A DNA stretch of 64,000 nt from Clavulina sp. PMI_390 (lineage: Eukaryota > Basidiomycota > Agaricomycetes > Cantharellales > Hydnaceae): NCBI GenBank assembly GCA_015039315.1, contig WIDE01000017.1:338181-402180 (forward strand), in the 5' to 3' direction. Shown one piece after another: positions 51,599 to 61,400 of this stretch; within the stretch, counting starts at the first letter, position 1, and the number at the start of each line of letters is the position of its first letter. The notes under the pieces were generated by a model, which saw only the letters and a program-made list of their open reading frames with translations, had not been told where the DNA came from and did no database searches. The translations under genes and the position numbers were made by a program.

Positions 51599-52068
51599 TT
51601 AACGAGGTGATGGATTCCATCGATACTTGGAGCGTTCCTCAAGGGAGGGGTCCCCGAAGAGAGCATCAACTGACAATGTCATGAATGGGCGCTGAATGCC
51701 TGACTCGCTCCGAGCGGGGAAACGGGGAGCATCAGGATATTTGAGAGTCTCTGTGCAATGTGAGCTGGGAGATTGCCAGACCGAGCAAGCATTGGTTTCT
51801 GAATCCGGAGCCCCAACGGTGGAGGTAGCACTGCGAACGTGATCGGCGGTGGATGAATTTGATTCATTCAACAGGCAATGGCCACTTGCGCCCGACGCGC
51901 TAGAATTCGATCAGAACAGGAGAAGTATAAGTCGAAGGGTGATTCCTCGTGCAAAATGGTAGGTTTGTACACTTACCATTGATTAGCTGTGACCCTGTCT
52001 TGGCACACAAGCGCGCTTACTGGGGAAGAATGGATGTTGCTTGCAGTCCCACTCTTCTCATTCTTCAT
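51599..52068 (-). CDS. Small hypothetical protein (2 exons, 130 aa)
   Basis: Unknown product. Exons 52068-51977 and 51899-51599 (393 nt, an exact multiple of three) join through a GT-AG intron. The first reads MKNEKSGTASNIHSSP and the second runs to a stop at 51599. The second exon is Ser/Thr/Pro rich with four Cys residues (CLL, NACSVW, SHC), then a more ordered end: QRPFMTLSVDALFG followed by DPSLEERSKYRWNPSPR. Its frame is open upstream of the Met for about 17 codons, so an additional 5' exon is possible. No signal peptide is visible. It lies 170 bp outside the right end of the Harbinger element and does not appear interrupted by it. Support is only the consistent splice frame. Confidence 0.35.
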
Positions 52069-53070
52069 ATCGCCAGTCACACCAGCGTCAAAAGTAAGAC
52101 AGAAGATCAGCGCCTTGCGTCACAATCGATTGAGAAGGAGCGCCAATCTAAATTGAACGCTACGACTGGCGCTGTTGAATACGGGGCGATCCTTTGTGGA
52201 CGCTTGCTTGTGTGTCGCGCAATCGGCAAATAATACTTTTGCGGACTTGAACCTCCTTCTCCCACATGTCTACGCCGGCCACGAGGCCGACCTCACCATT
52301 CTATCACGTCGCATCTCCTAAGTCGTCGGTTGTTACTGACTCCGTTTCGCGGCTTGGATTCGCTTGCTACGGCCTGCAAGGCTACTTTGGACTTTCTCAT
52401 CCAGTCACTTCAGTAATTGGCAGATCACCCCAACGAAAAGCTTATCTGATTCATGGCAGCTATCATGTGCTTACTATTTGACATTCCGTTGAGCTTGCGG
52501 CTCCTTTATATTGTTCTTGTGAGTTGCAACTGGAAAGTGTGAGCAGAACTACTATATAAGTGCTACTACTCGCCTCCCGCCTATGCCAGAGCTGATTCAG
52601 GTACTGTGAATGGGATTCGGTAAAGACTTTTGAGTACTCAATCGTAATAGCACTCTCTGCCACGTTTCTCAACCTTGCTAGTACCAAAGCACCTCGGCAA
52701 AAGGTTGCAAAATGTTTCCACCTATGGCATCACTAGTATTGGCGATGCTCGCAGCTTCTATGGATCCAATTCGCCATCATCGCTGAAACGGATCCCCGCA
52801 TCCGATATTGCGCCCGTGTATTCTATCTAAAGCGCTCAGACTCCCATTCGTCCAGCCTGCTGGACTGCTCCCTCATTTTCACGAGCTTCTCTCCAGGTGT
52901 ATCAAATGGACTTTTCTATGCTTTTGGTGCTTGCGACTCACTACACTGGTCTTCTACTGGTCTCCCTAGCCCGAGAGATCATGTATTGGTATAAAGAGGA
53001 TTAGAGATGCAGAGCAGTACGTCAATTCCTCCATCCCCCACTTGACGGCTCTCGTTTCCAGCCAACCACC
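52069..53070. other. Intergenic, 1 kb
   Basis: Divergent flank between the small unknown gene and the peroxidase gene. No coding frame is supported. The last 80 bases carry the peroxidase TATA-like box. Confidence 0.5.
52990..52996 (+). promoter_or_regulatory. TATA-like box of peroxidase gene
   Basis: TATAAAG about 80 bases before the start codon of the heme-thiolate peroxidase gene. Confidence 0.45.
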
Positions 53071-54163
53071 ATGCTGTCTACTCTAGGTCTTCGCTCTCCT
53101 AGTGATAAGCATGAGTATCAAGCTCCTGTGCCAACAGGTAGGCTCAAGCATTTTTTTAAATTTTTTTTTGGGTTTCGCCTCATGGTGAGCCACCCCTGCG
53201 ATAGACCTGCGCAGTCCCTGCCCGTTCCTTAACACGATGGCCAACCACGTGAGCTGTTGATATCCAATCTCGTTGCTCTATCCCACGCTAACAGCATTGT
53301 TATGTTAGGGTTACATGTGAGATGGTGCATCCTCGTTTCAGGGTCTGCTCTCCAGCTGATTAGACTTTTCACAGTCGACGTGATGGACGATATATTACCC
53401 TATGGGCTGCTACCCGAGGCATGATGGAATGCTACAACTTTGATTTTAGCCTCGCCCTCTTCGTCGCCTCTGCAGGCATCTACACCTCCCTCTTTACCCA
53501 CAGCAATTTCCTATGGTTCGACCTTGGCGAGCTCCAAACCCACAATGGTTTCTCAATCGAGCACGATGCTAGCTTAAGTACGTCCACCCACTCTTATCAA
53601 CTACCTCGTGCCACCTGGTCGTATTGATCTTATATGTTGTTGAACCTACCCTACCCATCTTCATAGCTCGCCCTGACATCAAGACAGGAGATAATTGGCA
53701 CCCTGATCTCTCACTCGTTCGAGAGATGCTCTCAATGTCGTCCTCCTCAAATGGGGCTCTCTCTTTGGAAGATTACGCGCGCTACCGAGTGCTGCGAGAG
53801 AAATCTATTCCAGAGCCATTCACGGGTGCACGCTCCTTCCTCGCTACCGGCGAGGTGGGACTGATCCTCCCCGCCATTGGCCGTGATTCCGAGGAGGCCA
53901 CGGAGGTTTGTCCTTTGTTATACGATCCCTCAGCTCATCAAGAAACGCAGACATAAGCTGACTCTTCCCTGATGCATTTCCTTCCCACGTCGATGCAGCG
54001 CAAGATCCACCCAGAATGGGCCGAGTCATTCTTTATTCGGGCCCAACTTCCAGATGATTGGAAGCGCGAGACTAAGCCTATTACCCTCGGAGACGTAAAC
54101 GCTATTCGCAAGAAGATGCAAGAGACAATGGCAGCGATTCGGGAAGCCGAAAAGGCTAAGTAG
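53071..54163 (+). CDS. Heme-thiolate peroxidase (chloroperoxidase family)
   Basis: Member of the Peroxidase_2/chloroperoxidase-UPO family, which uses H2O2 for oxidation or halogenation. Exons 53071-53137, 53205-53248, 53309-53316, 53375-53577, 53667-53905 and 53999-54163 total 726 nt and encode 241 residues. The heme-ligating Cys lies in RSPCPFLNTMANHGYIRRDG, the family PCP motif. The acid-base Glu is in SIEHDASL, the E-H-D motif. Later blocks are DIKTGDNWHPD, SLEDYARYRVLREKS and LPDDWKRE. No signal peptide precedes the PCP motif (the N terminus is MLSTLGLRSPSDKHEY), so this is the short intracellular-looking type, smaller than secreted chloroperoxidases. The third exon is 8 nt long, and without it the frame breaks just after the PCP motif. 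Confidence 0.9.
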
Positions 54164-54726
54164 CGTGTCGCTATGATCAGGCTTCGTTTATTGGTTTATT
54201 GCTCCCTGCACGCTGTCAGGTATTAGGGTTGGAATGGCCCTTTTATGGAGACATTCTGCAGATCTACGTATATTGGCATTGATATAGTTGGGGTTACATA
54301 CATGCCCTGGATCGATCGTGCGCCTCACATCAATCGTTGAGTGCTGTTGCCACAATATACCAATGTGTCCTCGAGTGAATCATGACAATCAAAGGAGGGT
54401 ATTGCTATAGCTAACGTTGTGAAATGAACCAGGAGCTACACGGAAACTCACGCATCAATCCGCTCCTCCATATGATATCCAAGGTAGTTACATCGTGATG
54501 TGATTAGTCGCGCATGGTATTGATGATACGATACAGAGAAGAGTTGGGGGCTGAGCGCGAAAATCGAGGTCAAAATTCGGGAAATAATACACAAGAAAAA
54601 CCATAGAGATGATGAAATAGACGGGAGAGCCACAAAAAAATGAATTTATAGATCTAATAAGGCAAATAGAAGTAGCGAGGCGCGAGGCAGGACAATCGAG
54701 GGTCGGCGGAGGTGATAATCGCCTGG
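54164..54726. other. Convergent 3' flanks of peroxidase and NoxR genes
   Basis: 563 bp, AT-richer than the genes, with no open frame that looks coding. It presumably holds both 3' untranslated regions. Confidence 0.5.
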
Positions 54727-57126
54727 TCAACGAGTTGAGCACCACACTTCGAGCTTGCCTTCCGACCGCTTGCCCGACTTGGCTGAGTCCCTCGCAACCT
54801 CCATCGCCAGATCAAAGTCGCTGTCGTCCACAAGCGAGACCTTGTTTCCATCCTCGTCCTTGAACTTGATGTTGAGCGAGTTGGCCGACTGGCCAAACTT
54901 GGCGCTGACTTTGTCGACAAACTCATCAAAGCTGACTGAGGGAAGGAGGGTCATCCCACGGATTTCATTGTCGCAATGAATCTACACAAGAGATCACGAG
55001 CGAAAATCAGTATGGCTGGCCTTTTCAGAAGTAAAATGCAGGAAATGAGAGGGAAAACGCACCTTGACTCTCAACTTTGTCATCGCGTTCTCCATATCGT
55101 CATACTCGCCGCTGACATAACCTTCCTCATCGACATAGTCATCATCGTAGTTGGTCTGGGCGTAGCTTGAAGGAGCCCTCGAGTTCGAACCGCTCACGCT
55201 GCCGTTCAAGCGCCTGCGGCTAGGCTTGCGCCTCATGGACGCATCAGTCTCACTGCGACGCAGGGGCACGCCGACGTTCTGGCGAAGACGATCATTCGAC
55301 GACATGGTAGGCGGGGGGCTGGTGCTGTTCGAAGGAGGAGCACCAGGGGTTGTCTTGCTGGCCCACTGAGCCACACGATCAGTAGCGTTGGGAGGAAGGG
55401 CAGGAGCAGGCTCTTCGTCACCAAGATAATCGTTGTAAATCTCTGTGAGACGCGATCCACCGCCACCGCCACCACCATTGTTGCTGGCAGATGGAGGAGG
55501 ACCACGGGATTGCTGAGGAGCAGCAGCAGGGGGAGGAGCTGGCTCGTTGCGATCCCTAACGTTGAGCTGGGTCATTTGCCTGGTCAAGCCAGCAGCTCCA
55601 CCTGGGCCTGGGGCAGGACCGTCGCCATTCTTCTGGTAACGAAGCGACAGGCCACGAGTCATGCCTGGTCCGCCAGCACCAGGACCGCCACCGGGAGCCG
55701 CGATGGTACGACTCCGCTCAGGAAGACTAGCAGCAGCAGGAGCAGGCAGAGGCTTAGAGGCGTTCTCAACACGCGCAGCAGCCGTCGCTGACCGCATGAG
55801 GCTCCCAGATTTGTCTTTGTCAGCAGCCGCCTGGGCAGATCGTGCAGAGAAGGAACCACTTCGGTCCAAGGGTGCGCCGCTGGGAAGTTGATCTTGTCTT
55901 AGGCGAGTCACGCCGGTGAAGGCGGTGAACTCGTCGCGAGCGTCAGCCGCGGAGATCAATTTTGCCTTTCCCATGTAGTCCTTGGTCTTGGCGTTGCGAA
56001 GCTTGGTCTCTGAGGGGCGGAAGAGAATGCCGACGGGCTAATTAATATTAAGAGAGGATAGAGATCGCTGATGAGCTTGCGACGAGGGAGGAGGAGGATC
56101 GACCGATAGAAAAGGAACATACGATAGAGAATACAGTGTACTCTTCGCCTCGGTCGCGAATGGCATCATCGATGACATCGTGCTCAGGAACTGCCTTGTT
56201 ATTCCGAGCTTCTGTCATATCTTGCATACCGGCGGCCTCGTCTCCAAGGTAAAGGTAGCAAAGCCCCCTGCGGCGATAGATAAAAGAAAACAAAAGCGAG
56301 AAGACAATTATTATCAACAACGGAATGTTCCATTGGCAACAGGATCACTCGACAACGCACCTGTTGAAGTAGACCTCGGCAGCGTGGAGCTTAAACTTTA
56401 AGCCCAGTTGCTCATAGTTGCTAGAAGGATCAAAAATACCAAATTTAGCATTCCGGCATCGGTGAGGCCGATTGGGGGAGCACTCACATATTCTGGTTCC
56501 CGCGGAGGTATTGCAACGCCTCCTCAAAGTCCTTGAGAGCGTACTCAAAGCGACCAAGGAGGAAATTGCTGACACCGCACTGGAAATATCTATTGTGCGG
56601 AAAGCAATCAGAGTTGAGCGGAAATGAAGCCAGGGGAAGGGCACGACGGAGAAATATGACTACTGACGCTACGGCAAGGTATTTGTCCAGTTCAGTGGCG
56701 GCGTTGAAGGAATCAACCTGATGTGATCACACACAGTCCGTCAGTGATGGTTTCGCCGAGAGACGACCAAAACAATGCTCACAGCAGCTTCATGTTCCCC
56801 CAGAGTGGCTAGGATGAGCCCGATGTTGGTGTGGATCTTGGACGTATCAGCGATAGTCTAATGGGGAGAGACAAGGCGAAGGGGAAATGGCGTCAGCAGA
56901 GGTAGAAAATTCAATTTGGGTGGACCCGATCAACCGATCCCAACGACGACGGACCTCATAGATCTGAAGCGCCTTTTCGAAATCCTGCTCGTCATAAGCC
57001 TTGAGAGCGGCAGCTTGGGTTTCAAGTTCGGCCTAGAAGACCAATTCGTAAATAGGGCGAGGAAGCTTGATCAGCCTTCCAACTTCGGTTCAGGGGGGGC
57101 AGTGTCGTCCGTACCTTGAGGGACAT
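54727..57126 (-). CDS. noxR: NADPH oxidase regulator NoxR (p67phox-like)
   Basis: Cytosolic activator of fungal NADPH oxidases NoxA/NoxB, working with Rac. It starts at ATG 57126 with a four-codon first exon (MSLK). The N-terminal TPR region is read through several exons: ALKAYDEQDFEKALQIYE, KIHTNIGLILATLGEHEAAV, FQCGVSNFLLGRFEYALKDF and AAEVYFNRGLCYLYLGDEAA. A conserved activation-type segment follows the TPRs (AIRDRGEEYTVFSIPVGILF). A long Pro/Gly/Ser-rich linker then leads to a C-terminal PB1 domain (SFDEFVDKVSAKFG, then IKFKDEDGNKVSLVDDSDFD) containing the acidic OPCA-like segment. It ends LEVWCSTR. As in other fungal NoxR proteins I see no SH3 domain. The oxidase partner is not in this window. 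Confidence 0.9.
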
Positions 57127-58411
57127 GTTCGAGTCGTCGGTTTACGATGGGGTCGTTGGGTGATATGGAATGCGTGCCAGACGCAGAGGAGAGAGCGCGC
57201 TCAAGAATGGAGGAAAGGAGCAAAAAGAGAGGAGAATTATACCGGGGAAAGAGGTTGTTTGGTGCCTTTTCCCTTGGTGGCTCAATTGATCAGGTCGGGA
57301 TTGGGATGAAAGGAAAGGAAAGAAGCGATTAGGCCGACCCGCGACAAAAAAGAAAAGTAGGAAAAAAAGGGTAGAAAAAAGAAGAAGAAAGCGAAGGGGT
57401 AAAACCAGAGCCAAGGCAGAGACGATGGTGGTTGGCTTATGAGCGCTGCGTCTCCGACCGTCGTCCGTGTTCGTCGTCCGTTGCGTAGTGATGCCTGTTG
57501 CCTGTGATGCACAATTATATAAAGATCACTATTGGCTGTAGGATACCGGAATCAACACACCCACACGTCGATATGATCATCTTTTGATCCAGATTTTCAT
57601 TCCCATTTAGTATACACTGCTTTGAATAGCATTTTCTGAGAATTTCTCTCCCTCGCCCCGTCTCGGCTGGGAAACGTGTCACAGAGTCTTGTTCGGAGAA
57701 TCGTGACATGTTACATAACACTGATCCCGCTTCTGCCACTGAGCGCCCAAAAAGCTTTCTGATCACCTTTGCTGCTCCACTATTGTCAATGATCCTGAGC
57801 TGTCGAGGCGTCGTCGTTCTGGCCGTTCTACCCTGCCGCCTTTGTCCTGCGGCCGTGCCGAAGCTGAACGGGTCCAGAACAACCGAGTCTGCTCTTTGAG
57901 AGCGGCATGCACATGCCTAAATGCCCCGCCGGCCGCTTTGTCATTGATCTGTCTTATTCGGAACAGAACCTACGAGATCAACCGAGGCAAACTCACCACC
58001 CCATCTGCAGCTGTCAGCGCTCGCTCCCTCGAGAAATATGCCTTTGTGATTAGATTTCCCCCACGTTTCTTTGGGGAGGAAGAACCATTCACGACCAAGG
58101 CGTTGAAATCTCATTACTTTTAGAGCTTAGCTTCTATGAATGCCTGAGCCAAAATCTGGGACTGTTCAGGATCCGATTCCGACCGACATTCGTTCATTGT
58201 GACCTAGACAACCACGCTAGCCAGGAAAGAAATATTCTATGAGATCGCGGGAGAACAGTCATTCCAGCACGGATGGATAATAATGCTGCGGGCAAAGTAG
58301 GAATCGACAATAAATAGCAATCGTCCGTGCGCAACAGTAGGTATATATAGCGGGGTAGTTAGTCTCTAGTGGAAGCGTATATGCTGCGCAATCTCATCTG
58401 GGTCAAAAGAA
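57127..58411. other. Intergenic, 1.3 kb
   Basis: The NoxR promoter with a long purine-rich stretch on the plus strand (near 57190-57400), then the 3' flank of the ABC transporter gene. Short open frames on both strands carry no motif. Confidence 0.5.
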
Positions 58412-61400
58412 TCAGTCGGTAGCGGATGAAGATGAAGTGATGGCGGCACCCGGGGTCGTTGTTGACCAGGGTGCCGCTTTGGCCGCCGCGACAATGTCAT
58501 CTCGAGTGATGTGGCTGGTCTCGCACATGCTCCGGAATATCCCGTCCTCCCGGTCGAAAAGATTAAGAGGCGCATCGAACTCCTACATGAAATATGAGTG
58601 AAAGTTATGAGTAGATGATGATGGAGGCCCGCATGGGAAGAGAGAGAGATAAGTCAACGAACCGCAACGTCGCCCTTGTCCATGACGACGATTCGCTGGT
58701 AGTTGATGATGGTTCGAAGGCGGTGTGCGATGCAAATCAGTGTCTTGTCCTTGAACTCGCGTAGAATGGTTTCCTGGATGTTATGGTCGGTTTCCACGTC
58801 CACGCTGGGAGATAACGGCGTTATTTCGTCAAAACGAGACGGGACGTCGTGACGGAGACGACGACATACCTGGCTGTCGCTTCGTCCATCAGGACAATCT
58901 GCGAATTTTTACATAGCGCACGCGCAAGACTGAGGAGCGATCGCTGACCAACGGACAAATTGGCACCTTCAGCCTCGATGGCGGTATCGAGAGTAAAAGT
59001 ACGGGAGGGATGGTTTGGAGCAACCGTAGAAGCTGGGCCAGTTGGCGACAGAGAAGCACCCTCCTCAATTGCTTCCGTTGGTGTAGCAGACCCTGAAGTC
59101 GGGCCGCGGGACTGCGGAGGCATCGTTGCGACTGGGGCGGTCACTACGTGTGCTCGGCGCAGGGCGTCCCACAACTCCGCGTCATCATGTTCGCCAAAGG
59201 GGTCCAAATTTGACCTCACTGTCCCAGAGAACAGTAAGGCTTCCTGAGGAATGATGGATAGCCCGCTTCGAAGACGTTTGAGCCCAAGCTTTGATATGTC
59301 GACCCCGTCGATAGAGATGGAACCGGAACTGAGCTCAATCAAGCGGAAGAGAATAGCCATGAGTGTGCTCTTGCCTGCACCGGTACGGCCGACGACACCG
59401 ATCTTCTCCCCACCGTTGATGTCAAGGCTAAGCCCATGCAGAACAGCTGATAGTCCTTCACGATAGCTATGGTCCGAGAGTTGCACAAGCTGTCAATATA
59501 TTTCTATCCGGGCATCGATGATAGTGACCCCACCTCATGGTAACATTCTTGAATTCTATCTTGCCCACGCTAGGCCATGTGGGATCGGGTGAAATCGTGT
59601 CGGGAGAGTCGTCGTACGAGGCTTCTTGGGGAATTGTACGTTCGTTGCTATACTGATATACTCGTTCCACGGCATTCATGTTGTTCTGAGTGAGCAGCCG
59701 ACAGTAAATGGTGAGCGTACTGCAAGGAGCACCTTACAGTGATACCACACACTTACCTCTACCTCTGCGGTTTGTCGGATCATCATTCCCAAAAATTGTG
59801 AGATGCCAACAATCTCGGTAAGCAGCAGACCAGTCTTTGCTGGGGATATGCCATTGGCGCCAAAAACGGACCTGCCGGAAAGAACCAAATTGAGCATTTG
59901 GCTTAAGTTTGGGAGGAACGTATACTGACACAAGTGCCACGGAAAGAGTGAGTAATGCGCCAAGGAAGTCGAGCCTTATACTCATCCACCTCTGAGTAGC
60001 TGCAACGAAGATAGCTTCAGTAAGAAACATTAGCACAGATGAATTGTACGGACCGGTGAAAAGGTAAAGAGCAGCGTTTTCCCTATCAATATATCTCCCA
60101 TTATCCTTCAAAAACCGAGCAGAAACATTGTATGCCCGTATAGTAGCAACCCCAGAGAGCGACTCGGCGAAATGAGCGTAGAGAAAGGAGCGGAGAATAC
60201 CATCTAATTTCGGACCAGTGAGAAATCAGCCTTGGGAAGCAACTGGGGCATACTCACCAAGACGTTTGAGTTCTCGCGAACTTGAGGTGTAGAAAATGGC
60301 CAGCAAGGTGTAGCCGAAAAGAATGACAGAGATGATAAATAAGAAGTACCACACGATGATGGAGAGAAGGATGACGGAGGCAATAAGAGCGGATATGATG
60401 AGGACGGCTGGTACCAGAGCGCTAATGAGTGGCAATACAGATGATGGGTTGAATCTACGCACCCATTCGGATGGAGTCTGATGATCGATCGCCAGCGTTA
60501 GTATTCTCTGGAGGCAAAGTATCTTTGTTCCGAATGCTCACCAGACAATGTGTTGTCAATAGCTGTGATCAGATGCATGGTGAAATTGAGTACCAACGTG
60601 CCAGATCAGATTGACTCAATACTCACTGTCCATATCTTTCCCAAAGATACCGATAATTCGACCTAGAAGGAGGGAGATATTCAGACGACTGTGGGCGACA
60701 TAACTCAGATCTTGTTCTACTCACCAAGAGGCGTGGTGTCGAAGAATGACATAGGGGCATGAAGTGCAGTTTCGAAAGCGTTACCGTGCATGTTTGCTGA
60801 TGCAAGGTTTGACATGAAGCTCAAGGCAGCACCCCTAATAGACTGGGTGAATAAAAGAAAGGAACACAGCAAGCCCGACTGTGAATGTGGGTCTATACTC
60901 ACGATGCGAAAGTTCCAAGTGCCTGGGCCAGTCCAAGTCCGGCATAGCCAGCCTACTCACGAACAAGGTAAGAAGGTGGGTCGAGAGAACCTTTGGCATA
61001 GAAGCTCACCATGTACAGCCCATTGCTTCCGCCGAACTGGTACTCCTGCCACCAGACGAGCCAGTAAGAACCAACAACCTGAGCGCCTACAATCACCTGG
61101 GAAGTCAATGTCTGTAAAGTTTCTGAGAGACGCTGTTACGGCACCTTGAGTGATGACTATGCAGCCAAACACGAGAATAAAGACTGGAATTCCACCTCCG
61201 GAAACAAAATAACTTTTGTAGACTTGAAAGGGAGATTAGAACGTAGTGTGGCCGAGTGTGGTGAAGAACCTACCATCGCTTTTTACTTGGCCAGTTCTGC
61301 GCGTCTCCTTCTGCATGAGGACTTTCGGGCTGCTCTTCGTTCCCATAGTCGTCGATTTTGCCTTCTCCGTTATCCCAGGATCAGCATTACCTTCCTCCTC

